Below are positions 39,291-52,389 of a stretch of DNA of 64,000 nucleotides, piece after piece. The DNA lies in assembly GCA_040954595.2 (NCBI GenBank), contig CM082594.2, positions 1 to 64,000 on the forward strand, read 5' to 3'. Each line of letters starts with the position of its first letter. Position 1 is the stretch's first letter. This stretch comes from Balanoglossus misakiensis. Lineage: Eukaryota > Hemichordata. The translations under genes and the position numbers were made by a program. The notes under the pieces are model-generated. The model made no database searches. It saw only the letters and a program-made list of their open reading frames with translations, and was not told the origin of the DNA.

Positions 39291-42200
39291 TATTATTGAC
39301 AGAAGTGAGTTCTTATATGGTCAGGATCTTTGGTCGTGTATAAAAATTGCAGGTTTTGGTTCGGAATAGCGTAAAAGCGTTTTAAATTAGTTGGGTTAGC
39401 AGTACGAGTTTGGATTTTTGTTACATTAAGAGTTATTTGGGTGGCCTTCGAGTATTGATAACATGCTTGGGCAATGTTAGGGCTAGGGTCAATTTTGATT
39501 TGGTTTGGGATAATTGAGTTATGATAGGTTGGGTGACTGCCAGGATTTAAATTTGTGGTGGGGCTAGTGCGGCTTTGGGGATTTAGGTCTGGGTGCTGAT
39601 AGGAGTGCGTGGGAATAGGTTGGGGTAAAGTTGTGTGGTAGTGGTGATAGCTGGCAAGGTCGCGAGCCTTAGTTTAAGTTTGGAGTTGGATCGGTGATTG
39701 TTGTTTGAGTAATAACGTATTTTTTAAGAGTACAATTCTGGGATTGATTTCGGGTCAAGGTTTGAGGTAAGATGTGGATTGTGTCGGTTAAAATTGGGGT
39801 CCCAGTAAGGATTAGGTTTCGGGATGAGTGTGGAAGGATGATATACGGATGATAGATGGGATCAAATCATTGGGCGTGTATTTGCTACAAATGGTAGGTA
39901 TCGGTTCGTAATAGAGTCTTGGCGTTGTATATTCAGGGTGGCAGTGGTATGAGTTTGGTTTAGGCCAATCTTTAAGTTAAATATTATTTGGGTTACCACC
40001 GTTGAGAATTGATGCATTGATGCATTGATGATAAGTGGGGAAAGAATGATTGAGTTTGGTTTGTTTGGGCTATGATAGGTTGAGTGATGGCTAGGATTTG
40101 TGGTGGGAATAAGGTGTGGTCACGTAAGAGATTGAGGCATTATAGGGTCTGGGTGCGGCTTTGGTGAACGAGGCAAGGGTGGTGATGAGGGTGCGAGTAG
40201 GAGTATGTTCGGGTAAAGTTGGGTGTGAGTGGTGTTTAGGTGGTGGGTGATAGCTGACAAGGTCGTGTGAGTTAGTTTAGGTTTTGAGTTGGATCGATGA
40301 TTGTTGTTTGAGCAATAAGGTATTTTTGAGAGTACAACACTGGGATTGACTTCGGGGAGAGGTTTGAGGTACGAATGGGATTGGGTCATTGGTTTAAGGT
40401 GGGGTTCCGTAAGGATTAGGTTTTTGGATGAGTGTGGATGAATGATATATGGGTGATAGATGGGATGGGTGATAGATGAATATTTGAAGGGATTAAATCT
40501 TTGGTCGCCTATTTTCTACAAATGGTAAGTTTTGGTTCGTGAAAAAGAGTCCTGATGTATTGTTGGAGTGGCAGTGGTATGAGTTAAGTGTTATTTGGTT
40601 GGCCGTCGGGTATTGTTGGTAGGCTTAGGCTAGGGTCAATTTTGATTTGGTTTGGATTGTTTTGGCATAATACGTTGGGAGACTGCCAGGATTTTAATTG
40701 GTGGTTGGTGTAAGGTGTGGTGTAAGAGATGGTGCGGTTTTGGTGAAGGAGGCCAGGGTGGTGATGGGAGTGCGAGTGTGAATAGGTTTGGGTAAAGTTG
40801 GGTGGGAGTGGTGACGGGGTGGTGAGTGGTAGCTGATTTAGTTTAACATTATAGTTTGATAGGTGATTGGTGTTTAAGTAATATGAATTTTTTTGATAGT
40901 ATAATTCTTGCATTGACTTCGGGGTGATGTTTGAGGTACGAAGTTGATTGGGTTATCGGATTAGGGTGGGGCCCAGTAAGGATTAAGTTTCGGGAGGAGT
41001 GTGGAATGATGATATATGGGATCAAATCTTTGGTCGTGTATTTGCTACAAATGGTAGGTATTGGTTCGTAATAGTCTTGGTGTTGTATATTTCGGGTGGC
41101 AGTGGTATGAGTTTGGTTTATGCCAATCTTTAAGTTAAGTGTTATTTGGGTTACCACCGTTGAGCATTGATGGCTTGGTTGATGATAAGTGGGGCAAGAA
41201 TGATTGAGTTTGGTTTGTTTGGGCTATGATAGGTTGAGTGATGGCTAGGATTTGTGGTGGTCACGTAAGAGGTTGAGGCATTATAGGGTCTGGTGCGGTT
41301 TTGGTGAAGGAGGCCAGGGTGGTGATGAGGGTACGAGTAGGAGTATGTTCGGGTAAAGTTGGATGTGAGTGGTGTTGGGGTGGTGGGTGATAGCTGACAA
41401 GGTCGTGTGAGTTAGTTTAAGTTAAGAGTTGGATCGATGATTGGTGTTTGAGCAATAAGGTATTTTTTGAGGGTAAAATACTGGGATTGACTTCGGGTAG
41501 GGGTTTGAGGTACGATGGGATTGGGTCATTGGTTTAAGGTGGGGTTCCAGTAAGGATTTGGTTTTGGGATGAGTGTGGATGAATGATATATGGGTGATAG
41601 ATGGGATGGGTGATAGATGAATATTTGAAGGGATTAAATCTTTGGTTGTCTATTTTCTACAAATGGTTTGTAAAAAAAGAGTCCTGATGTATTGTTGGAG
41701 TGGCAGCGGTATGAGTTAAGTGTTATTTGGTTTGCCGTCAGGTATTGATGGTAGGCTTAGGGTAGGGTCAATTTTGATTTGGTTTGGATTGTTTTGGCAT
41801 AATAGGTTGGGTGACTGCCAGGATTTAAATTTGTGGTTGGTGTAAGGTGTGGTGTAAGAGATGGTGCGGTTTTGGTGAAGGAGGCCAGGGTGGTGATGGG
41901 AGTGCGAGTGTGAATAGGTTTGGGTAAAGTTGGGTGGGAGTGGTGACGGGGTGGTGAGTGGTAGCTGAGTTAGTTTAACATTATAGTTTGATAGGTGATT
42001 GGTGTTTGAGTAATATGAATTTTTTTGATAGTATAATTCTTGCATTGACTTCGGGGTGATGTTTGAGGTACGAAGTTGATTGGGTTATCGGATTAGGGTG
42101 GGGGCCCAGTAAGGATTAAGTTTCGGGATGAGTGTGGAATGATGATATATGGGATCAAATCTTTGGTCGTGTATTTGCTACAAATGGTAGGTATTGGTTC

Positions 42201-43870
42201 GTAATAGAGTCTTGGTGTTGTATATTTCGGGTGGCAGTGGTATGAGTTTGGTTTATGCCAATCTTTAAGTTAAGTGTTATTTGGGTTACCACCGTTGAGC
42301 ATTGATGGCTTGGTTGATGATAAGTGGGGCAAGAATGATTGAGTTTGGTTTGTTTGGGCTATGATAGGTTGAGTGATGGCTAGGATTTGTGGTGGTCACG
42401 TAAGAGATTGAGGCATTATAGGGTCTGGTGCGGTTTTGGTGAAGGAGGCCAGGGTGGTGATGAGGGTACGAGTAGGAGTATGTTCGGGTAAAGTTGGATG
42501 TGAGTGGTGTTGGGGTGGTGGGTGATAGCTGACAAGGTCGTGTGAGTTAGTTTAAGTTTAGAGTTGGATCGATGATTGGTGTTTGAGCAATAAGGTATTT
42601 TTTGAGAGTACAATACTGGGATTGACTTCGGGTAGGGGTTTGAGGTACGACTGGGATTGGGTCATTGGTTTAAGGTGGGGTTCCAGTAAGGATTTGGTTT
42701 TGGGATGAGTGTGGATGAATGATATATGGGTGATAGATGGGATGGGTGATAGATGAATATTTGAAGGGATTAAATCTTTGGTCGTCTATTTTCTACAAAT
42801 GGTTTGTAAAAAAAGAGTCCTGATGTATTGTTGGAGTGGCAGCGGTATGAGTTAAGTGTTATTTGGTTTGCCGTCGGGTATTGATGGTAGGCTTAGGGTA
42901 GGGTCAATTTTGATTTGGTTTGGATTGTTTTGGCATAATAGGTTGGGTGACTGCCAGGATTTAAATTTGTGGTTGGTGTAAGGTGTGGTGTAAGAGATGG
43001 TGCGGTTTTGGTGAAGGAGGCCAGGGTGGTGATGGGAGTGCGAGTGTGAATAGGTTTGGGTAAAGTTGGGTGGGAGTGGTGACGGGGTGGTGAGTGGTAG
43101 CTGAGTTAGTTTAACATTATAGTTTGATAGGTGATTGGTGTTTGAGTAATAAGAATTTTTTTGATAGTATAATTCTTGCATTGACTTCGGGGTGATGTTT
43201 GAGGTACGAAGTTGATTGGGTTATCGGATTAGGGTGGGGCCACAGTAAGGATTAGGTTTCGGCATGAGTGTGGAAGGATGATATATGGATGATAGATGGG
43301 ATCAAATCTTTGGTCGTGTATTTGCTACAAATGGTAGGTATTGGTTCGTAATATCGTCTTGGTTTTGTATATTTGGGGTGGCAGTGGTATGAGTTTGGAT
43401 TTATGCCAATCTTTAAGTTATTTGGGTTGCCGTTGAGCATTGATAGCTTGGATGATGATAAGTGGGGCTAGGGTCAATTTTGTTTGGGTTTGGGTTGTTT
43501 GGGCTATGATAGGTTGGGTGATGGCTAGGATTTGTGGTGGGTGTAAGGTGTGGAGTAAAAGAGGGAGGCATTATGTGGTCTGCTGCGGTTTTGGTGAAGG
43601 AGGCCAGGGTGATGATGGGGGAACGAGTGGGAATAGGCTGGGGTGAAGTTGGGTGGGAGTAGTGACGGGATGGTGAAAGTGTAAGTTTGGAATTGGATCG
43701 ATGATTGGTGTTTGAGTAATAAAGTATTTTTTGAGAGTACAATTCTGGGACTGACTTCGGGGTGAGGTTTTGAGGTACGAAGGGGATTGGGTCATGGGAT
43801 TAATGTGGGGTCCCAGTAAGGATTAGGTTTCGGGATGAGTGTGGATGAATGATCTATGGATGATAGATGG
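39291..43870 (+). repeat. G-rich subtelomeric module, tandem copies (~1.13 kb)
   Basis: Tandem repeat with periods of 1132 and 1136 bp (equivalent points at 40584, 41716 and 42852). It is rich in GTGGTGATGGGAGTG and TTTGATTTGGTTTGGG, and is the inverted counterpart of 29656-30450. Frames of about 109 residues on the minus strand recur with the same period, are low-complexity, and are treated as repeat translations. Confidence 0.9.
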
Positions 43871-44160
43871 GATGGGTGATAGATGAATATTAGGATGGTT
43901 CAAAGATGGATGGTAACAGATGGATGTATAAATGATGGATGAATGACAGATGGATTTAACTTAATTTGATTGTTTAATATAATGTATTTTAATTAATTTG
44001 TTTTGTTTTGATTTAATTTGATTTTTATTTGATTTAATTAATATAATTTATTTTACTCTAATTTAATTTTATAACATTAATAATATGATTTCGATTTAAT
44101 TTAATTTCATTTATTTCAATTTGATTTGATTTGAGTGCTATTCCTTTTATTAAATGAACA
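43871..44160. repeat. GATGGATG minisatellite and TTTAATTTGATT low-complexity tract
   Basis: 43871-43955 is a short degenerate GATGGATGAT/ATAGATGG tract. 43960-44150 is AT-only low-complexity sequence built on TTTAATTTGATT. Nothing else is visible. Confidence 0.85.
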
Positions 44161-44199
44161 CACGTACACAATAGGTGAATCGGCTCAATGGGCAACAAT

Positions 44200-44680
44200 T
44201 TTAATGAACTGAAGAAAGAAGAAATTGTACATCGAAGTGAAAGGCTTCCCTAAGGTCACAAAATTTCGTGTATAAAGACTCCATTGTGTGCTCAATCATC
44301 CCAAACGCCAGGGGTCTAACTGCTCTGGATGCTGAGATATGAGAAAGTAAGTCAAAGGTCACCCAAAATTGGGGCATAAAATTTTGACCCCATGGTGGGC
44401 CTCCAACCAAAACCAGACCTCCAGCCCTATCATGTGACTAATTAAATATTTACGAGCCACTGCAATCATTGGTCCCTATCACCCTACCAAGTTTCAGCCC
44501 CATAGGTTATGCGGTTTTCGAAATCCGGTCGAATTTTGGAGAATTATTAAAGCTGCAAGCAGCGCTGATCTGGAATTATTTATGTACATTATGAATTATA
44601 GGAAACATAATGCTCTATCAGGTGTTTATCCCAGGCAAGGGTTATACAATACAAAAGCGATGTTATTTCCATATCGCATG
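44200..44680 (+). mobile_element. Helentron-like element fragments
   Basis: 44270-44432 aligns with the interior of the outer element (12150-12330: GCTGAGATATG, AAAGTAxGTCAAAGGTCA, CATAAAATTTTGACCCCA). After an internal deletion it joins sequence matching 12985-13080 (TGACTAATTAAATATT, CCAAGTTTCAGCCCC). At 44547 a new TTAAAGCTGCAAGCAGCGCT start follows, matching 13131-13240. The same head-to-tail pairing of two family members is seen at 13131. It contains no open frame of interest. Confidence 0.7.
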
Positions 44681-46254
44681 TTTTTAATATTTGACCCTTG
44701 ACTCTCGATCTCTAACACTTTACCTTTGACCATTGACCAGCTGTCTGAACTATAACCCTTGAACCCCTTGACCCTCGATCTCCAACTCTTAAACCCTTGA
44801 CCTTTGACCCTTGAACTCTAACATTTGACCCTTGAGTCTTGATCTCTAACCCTTGACCTTAGACCCTTGAACCCAAAACTCTTGACTCTTGAACCTGACC
44901 ACTGACCCTGCTTGACCCATCAACTATAATCCTTGACCTTTGACCCTTGACCCCTTGACCCCTTGACCCTCAATCTCCAACTCTTAAACTCTAACCATTG
45001 ACCTTTGAACTCTAATCCTTGACCATTGAACTCCAACACTTGATCCTTGACCACTTGAACCTTGGACTCTAACCATTGAACCTTTGACCCATGACCTCCA
45101 ACCCTTGACCCATGAGCTCGTACCCTTGACCCTTGAACTCTTACCTTGACCCTTGAACTCTTACCTTTGACATTTGATCTCTAACCCTTGACCTATGACC
45201 TTTGAAATCTAACCTTTGACCCTTGAAACAAAACACTTGACCCTTAAACCCTAAACTTAACAACTGACCCATAATGCTTGACCCTTAAACCCTTGACCCT
45301 TAAACTATAACCCTTGAACGTCAACTGTTGACCCATCAACTATAATCCATGACCTTTGACCCTTGATCTCCAACTCTTGAACTCTAACCCCTGACCTTTG
45401 TCGCTTGAACTCTAACCCTTGACCCTTGAACTCGAACCCTTTAACTGTAACATTTGACCCTTGAACTCTTATCCTTGACATTTGATCTCTAACCCTTGAC
45501 CTTTGACCCTTGATATTTAACCCTTGACCCTTGAAACAAAATTCTTGATCCTTGAACCCAAAACTTGACAACTGACCCTGAATGCTTGACCCTTAAACCC
45601 TTGACCCTAGAACCCTTGACCATTAAACTCTAACCCTTGAACGCCAACTGTTGACCCATCAACAATAATCCTTGACCTTTGACCCTTGACCCCTTGATCT
45701 CCAACTCTTGAACTCTAACCCTTGACCTTTGACCCTTGAACTCAAATCCTTGGCTGGTGAACTCTAACCCTTGACCGTTGAACTCAAATCCTTGACCCTT
45801 GACCCCTTGAACTCTAACCCTTGATCCTTGTGCTCATAGCCTTGACCCTTGACCCCCTTGACCCTCGATCTCCAACTCTTGAACTCTAACCCTTGACCCT
45901 TGACCCCTTGAACTCTAACCCTTGATCCTTGACCCCTTGAACCTTGGACTCCAACCATTAAACCTTTGACCCATGAACTCTAACACTTGACCCTTGAGCT
46001 CTTACCCTTGACCCCATGACCCTCGATCTCCAACTCTTGAACTCTAACTCTTGACCCCTTGAACCTTGGACTCTGGCCATTGAACCTTTGACCCATGAAC
46101 TCCAACCCTTGACCCTTGAGCTCTTACCCTTGAACCTTTGACCCTCAATCTCCAACTCTTTAACTCTAACCCTTGACCTTTGACCCTTGAACTCTTACCC
46201 TTGACTATTGATCTCTAACCCTTGATCTTTGACCCTTGAACTCTAACCCTTGAA

Positions 46255-46322
46255 CTCTCTCTTCTCCTCCCCCTCACTCTCCATCCCATTCTCTCTCCGT
46301 TACTCTCTAATAATAAATGTTA
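46255..46322 (+). repeat. TC-rich module, copy 1
   Basis: CTCTCTTCTCCTCCCCCTCA followed by CCATCCCATTCTCTCTC and TAATAATAAATGTTAAA. It recurs at 49400-49470 and 52147-52216. Copies 1 and 2 continue into AAACCCTAAACTTGACAACTG; copy 3 continues into non-repetitive sequence. Confidence 0.88.
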
Positions 46323-49300
46323 AACCCTAAACTTGACAACTGAGCCTTAATGCTTGACCCTTACACCCTTGACCCTAGAACCCTTGACCATTAAACTCTA
46401 ACCCTTGAACGCCAACTGTTGACCCACCAACTATAATCCTTGATCTTTGACCCTTGACCTTTGACCCTTGAACTCTAATCCTTCACTCTTGAACTCTAAC
46501 ATTTGACCCTTGAGTCATGATCTCTCACCCTTGACCTTTGACCCTTGAAATTTAACTCTTGAACCCAAAACTCTTGACCCTTGAACCTTACCACTGACCC
46601 TGCTTCACCCTTAAACCCTTGACCATTAAACTCTAACACTTGACCTTTGAACTCTAATCCTTGACCTTTGACCCCTTGACCACTTGAACCTTGGACTCTA
46701 ACCATTGAACCCTTGACCCATGAACTCCAACCCTTGACCCATGTGCTCTTACCCTTGACCCTTAACTTTACCCTTGACCCTTGAACTCTTACCCTTGACA
46801 TTTGATCTCTAACCCTTGACCTTTGAAAAAAACTCTTGACCCTTAAACCCTAAACTTGACAACTGACCCTTAAACTGTAACCCTTGAACATCAACTGTTG
46901 ACCCATCAACTATAATCCTTGACCTTTGACCCTTGATCTCCAACTCGTGAACTCTAACCCTTGAACTCAAATCCTTGACCCAGGACCCCTTGACCATTGA
47001 GTTCTAACCCTTGACCCTTGAACCTTGGACTCTAACCCTTGACCCTCGATCTCCAAGTCTTGAACTCTAACCCTTGACCTTTGACCCTTGAACTCTAATC
47101 CTTGACCCCTTGAACCATGGACTCAAACCATTGAACCTCTGACCCATGAACTCCAACCCTTGACCCTTGAGCTCTTACCCTTGACCCCTTGACCCTCGAT
47201 CTCCAACTGTTGAACTCTAACCCTTGACCTTTGACCATTGAACTCTAACCCTTGACCCTTGAACTCTAACATTTGACCCTTGAACTCTTACCCTTGACTC
47301 TTGATCTCTAACCCTTGAACTCTAACCCTTGAACTCTCACATTTGACCCTTGAACTCTTACCCTTGACATTTGATCTATAACCCTCGACCTTTGAGCCTT
47401 GAAATCTAACCCTTGACCCTTGAAACTAAACTCTTGACCCTTAAACCCTAAACTTGATAACTGACCCTTAATGCTTGACCTTTAAACCCTTGACCCTAGA
47501 ACCCTTGACCATTAAACTCTAACCCTTGAACGCCAACTGTTGACCCATCAACTATAATCCTTGACCTTTGCGCCTTGACCCCTTGAACTCTAACCCTTGA
47601 CCTTTGACCCTTGAACCCAAATCATTGGCTCGTGAACTCTAACCCTTGACCGTTGAACTGAAATCCTTGACCCTTGACCCCTTGAACTCTAACCCTTGAT
47701 CCGTGTGCTCATACCCTTGACCCTTGACCCTCGATCTCCAACTCTTGAACTCTAACCCTTGACCTTTGACCATTGAACTCTAACCCTTGATCCTTGACCC
47801 CTTGAAACTTGGACTCTAACCATTGAACCTCTGACCCATGAACTCCAACCCTTGACCCTTGAAACTAAACTTTTGACCCTTAAACCCTAAACTTGACAAC
47901 TGGCCCTTAAAGCTTGACCTTTAAACCCTTGACCCTAGAACCCTAGACCATTAAACTCTAACCCTTGAACGCCAACTGTTGACCCATCAACTATAATCCT
48001 TGACCTTGACCCCTTGAACTCTAACCCTTGACCTTTGACCCTTGAACTCAAACCTTGGCTCGTGAACTCTAACCCTTGACCGTTGAACTCAAATCCTTGA
48101 CCCTTGACCCCTCGACCATTGAACTCTAACCCTTGATCCTTGTGCTCATACCCTTGACCCCCTTGACCCTCGATCTCCAACTCTTGAACTCATACCCTTG
48201 ACCTTTGACCCTTGAACTCAAATCATTGGCTCGTGAACTCTAACCCTTGACCGTTGAACTCAAATCCTTGACCCTTGACCCTTTGACCATTGAACTCTAA
48301 CCCTTGATCCTTGTGCTCATACCCTTGACCCTTGACCCCCTTGACCCTTGATCTCCAACTCTTGAACTCATACCCCTGACCTTTGTTGCTTGAACTCTAA
48401 CCCTTGGCTCATGAACTGTAACCCTTGACCTTTGACCATTGAAATCTAACCCTTGAACCCAAAACCCTAACCCTTGACCATTAAACTCTAACCCTTGAAC
48501 GCCAACTGTTGACCCATCAACTACAATCATTGACCTTTGACCCTTGACCCTCGATCTCCAACTCTTAAACTCTAACCCTTGACCTCTAATCCTTGATCCT
48601 ATACCGCTTGAACCTTGGACTCTAACCATTAAACCTCTAACCCATGAACTCCAACCCTCGACCCTTGAACTCTAACCCTTGACCTTTGAACTCTAACATT
48701 TGACCCTTGAACTCTTACCCTTGATTATTGATCTCTAACCCTTGAACCCTAGACCATTAAACTCTAACCCTTGAACGCCAACTGTTGACCCATCAAGTGT
48801 AATCCTTGACCTTTGACCCTTGACCCCTTGATCTCCAACTCTTGAACTCTAACCCTTGACCTTTGACCCTTGAACTCAAATCCTTGGCTGGTGAACTCTA
48901 ACCCTTGACCGTTGAACTCAAATCCTTGACCCTTGACCCCTTGACCATTGAACTCTAACCCTTGATCCTTGTGCTCATAGCCTTGACCCTTGACCCCCTT
49001 GACCCTCGATCTAAAACTCTTGATCTCTAACCCTTGACCCTTGACCCCTTGACCATTGAACTCTAACCCTTGATCCTTGACCCCTTGAACCTTGGACTCT
49101 AACCATTGAACCTTTGACCCATGAACTCTAACCCTTGACCCTTGAGCTCTTACCCTTGACCCCTTGACCCTCGATCTCCAACTCTTGAACTCAAACTCTT
49201 GACCCCTTGAACCTTGGATTCTGGCCATTGAACCTTTGACCCATGAACTCCAACCCTTGACCCTTGAGCTCTTACCCTTGAACCTTTGACACTCAATCTC

Positions 49301-49399
49301 CAACTCTTTAACTCTAACCTTGACCTTTGACCCTTGAACTCTTACCCTTGACTATTGATCTCTAACCCTTGATCTTTGACCCTTTAACTCTAACCCTTG

Positions 49400-49470
49400 A
49401 ACTCTCTCTTCTCCTCCCCCTCACTCTCCATCCCATTCTCTCTCTCTATCACTCTCTAATAATAAATGTT
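49400..49470 (+). repeat. TC-rich module, copy 2
   Basis: Near-identical to copy 1, including the following TAATAATAAATGTTAAACCC. The spacing from copy 1 is about 3.15 kb, which defines a higher-order repeat of the minisatellite. Confidence 0.88.
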
Positions 49471-52146
49471 AAACCCTAAACTTGTCAACTGAGCCTTAAT
49501 GCTTGACCCTTAAACCCTTGAACCCTTGACCATTAAACTCGAACCCTTGAACGCCAACTGTTGACCCATCAACTATAATCCTTGATCTTTGACCCTTGAC
49601 CTTTGACCCTTGAACTCTAATCCTTCACTCTTGAACTCTAACATTTGACCCTTGAGTCATGATCTCTCACCCTTGACCTTTGACCCTTGAACCCAAAACT
49701 CTTGACCCTTGAACCTTACCACTGACCCTGCTTCACCCTTAAACCCTTGACCATTAAACTCTAACCCTTGAACGCCAACTGTTGACCCATCAACTATAAT
49801 CCTTGACCTTTGACCCTTGACCCCTTGACCCTCGATCTCCAACACTTAAATTCAAACCCTTGACGTTTGACCCCTTGACCACTTGAACCTTGGACTCTAA
49901 CCATTGAACCTTTGACCCATGAACTCCAACCCTTGACCCATGAGCTCTTACCCTTGACCCTAAACTCTTACCCTTGACCCTTGAACTCTTACCCTTGACA
50001 TTTGATCTCTAACCCTTGACCTTTGACCCTTGAAAAAAAACTCTTGACCCTTAAACCCTAAACTTGACAACTGACCCTTAATGCTTGACCCTTTAACCGT
50101 TGACCCTTAAACTCTAACCCTTGAACGTCAACTGTTGACCCATCAACTATAATTCTTGACCTTTGACCCTTGATCTCCAACTCGTGAACTCTAACCCTTG
50201 AACTCAAATCCTTGGCTCGTGAACTCTAACCCTTGACTTTTGACCCTTGAACTCAAATTCTTGACCCAGGACCCCTTGACCATTGAACTCTAACCCTTGA
50301 CCTTTGACCTCTAATCCTTGACCCCTTGAACCTTGGACTCAAACCATTGAACCTCTGACCCATGAACTCCAACCCTTGACCCTTGAGCTCTTACCCTTGA
50401 CCCCTTGACCCTCGATCTCCAACTCTTCAACTCTAACCCTTGACCCTTGAACTCTAACATTTGACCCTTGAACTCTTACCCTTGACTCTTGATCTCTAAC
50501 CCTTGACCTTTGACCATTGAACTCTAACCCTTGAACACTAACATTTGACCCTTGAACTCTTACCCTTGACATTTGATCTCTAACCCTCGACCTTTGACCC
50601 TTGAAATCTAACCCTTGACCCTTGAAACTAAACTCTTGACCCTTAAACCCTAAACTTGACAACTGACCCTTAATGCTTGACCTTTAAACCCTTGACCCTA
50701 GAACCCTTGACCATTAAACTCTAACCCATGAACGCCAACTGTTGACCCATCAACTATAATCCTTGACCTTTGCCCCTTGACCCCTTGAACTCTAACCCTT
50801 GACCTTTGACCCTTGAACTCAAATCCTTGACCCTTGACCCCTCGACCATTGAACTCTAACCCTTGATCCTTGTGCTCATACCCTTGACCCTTGACCCTCG
50901 ATCTCCAACTCTTGAACTCGTACCCTTGACCTTTGACCCTTGAACCCAAATCATTGGCTCGTGAACTCTAACCCTTGACTGTTGAACTCAAATCCTTGAC
51001 CCCTTGACCATTGAACTCTAACCCTTGATCCTTGTGCTCATACCCTTGACCCTCGATCTCCAACTCTTGAACTCTAACCCTTGACCATTGTACTCTAACC
51101 CTTGATCCTTGACCCCTTGAACCTTGGACTCTAACCATTGAACCTCTGCCCCATGAACTCCAACCCTTGACCCTTGAAACTAAACTCTTGACCCTTAAAC
51201 CCTAAACTTGACAACTGACCCTTAATGCTTGACCTTTAAACCCCTGACCCTAGAACCCTTGACCATTAAACTCTAACCCTTGAACGCCAACTGTTGACCC
51301 ATCAACTATAATCCTTGACCTTGACCCCTTGAACTCTAACCCTTGATCCTTGTGCTCATACCCTTGACCCTTGATCTCCAACTCTTGAATTCATACCCTT
51401 GACCTTTGACCCTTGAACTCAAATCATTGGCTCGTGAACTCTAACCCTTGACCGTTGAACTCAAATCCTTGACCCTTGACCCCTTGACCATTGAACTCTT
51501 ACCCTTGATCCTTGTGCTCATACCCTTGACCCCCTTGACCCTCGATCTCCAACTCTTGAACTCTAACCCTTGACCTTTGACCATTGAACTCAAATCCTTG
51601 GCTGGTGAACTCTAACCCTTGACCGTTGAACTCAAATCCTTGACCCTTGACCCCTTGACCATTGAACTCTTACCCTTGATCCTTGTGCTCATACCCTTGA
51701 CCCCCTTGACCCTCGATCTCCAACTCTTGAACTCTAACCCTTGACCTTTGACCATTGAACTCTAACCCTTGATCTTTGACCCCTTGAACCTTGGACTCTA
51801 ACCATTGAATGTTTGACCCATGAACTCTAACCCTTGACCCTTGAGCTCTTACCCTTGACCCTCGATCTCCAACTCTTGAACTCTAACCCTTGACCCCTTG
51901 AACCTTGGACTCTAACCATTGAACCTTTGACCCATGAACTCCAACCCTTGACCCTTTGACCCTCGATCTCCAACTCTTCAACTTAACCCTTGAACTTTGA
52001 CCCTTGAACGCTAACCCTTGACCGTTGAACTCTTACCCTTGACTCTTGATCTCCAACCCTTGACCTTAGACCCTTGAACTCTAACCCTTGACCCTTGATC
52101 TCCAACCCTTGACCTTAGACCCTTGAACTCTAACCCTTGACCCTTG

Positions 52147-52216
52147 AACTCTCTCTTCTCCTCCCCCTCTCTCCATCCCATTCTCTCTCTGCATCACTCT
52201 CTAATAATAAATGTTA
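52147..52216 (+). repeat. TC-rich module, copy 3, at the inner edge of the array
   Basis: Same module; after TAATAATAAATGTTAAA the sequence leaves the minisatellite for good. This copy marks the boundary between subtelomere and gene-bearing DNA. Confidence 0.85.
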
Positions 52217-52258
52217 AAATGTTACAGAAAACCATAGAAATTGGGGTTATAGGCTTAC

Positions 52259-52378
52259 GGTCAGTGCATGTGTCACCAGTAGAGCAGTTGAAACAATAAC
52301 ATGTAAACTGTGTACAGGAACCCGGTACTTGCGAGCAAATTCCACTGTTTAGGCAAGGAGAGGGTACACACTGGTTGT
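52259..52378 (-). CDS. EGF-like domain exon, intact, next to the satellite boundary
   Basis: 120 bp, open, encoding NQCVPSPCLNSGIC, SQVPGSCTQF, TCYCFNCSTGDTCTD with the family's eight-cysteine spacing. The donor is GACC|GTAAGC at 52259, phase 1. Acceptor: TATACAG|G lies 11 bp upstream but gives the wrong phase; the AG in AATCAACCAG|AC gives phase 1, so I place the start there. The following intron would run into the subtelomeric array about 40 bp on, so no downstream exon of the original gene is visible. Confidence 0.68.
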
Positions 52379-52389
52379 CTGGTTGATTC

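Larger units (their letters stand above)
44690..52150 (-). repeat. Subtelomeric minisatellite, opposite orientation
   Basis: Same family as 25381-29655 but on the other strand: TTGACCCTTGAACTCTAACC and TGACCTTTGACC phrases. Higher-order copies are marked by a TC-rich module at about 46255, 49400 and 52147. Frames such as 48764-49303 (a long run of KGQ/EFK/SRV-like residues) are repeat translations; they share no sequence signal with real proteins and have no splice or start context. Confidence 0.93.

Noticed and set aside
42852-43181. Repeated 109-residue frames in the G-rich module
   Set aside because: They recur with the ~1.13-kb tandem period and are rich in Ser, Pro, His, Thr and Asn, as expected from the base composition. 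No domain was seen.
48764-49303. Frame of 179 residues in the minisatellite, and similar ones in both arms
   Set aside because: Low-complexity translation of the short tandem unit; many parallel frames of the same composition exist in both arrays.
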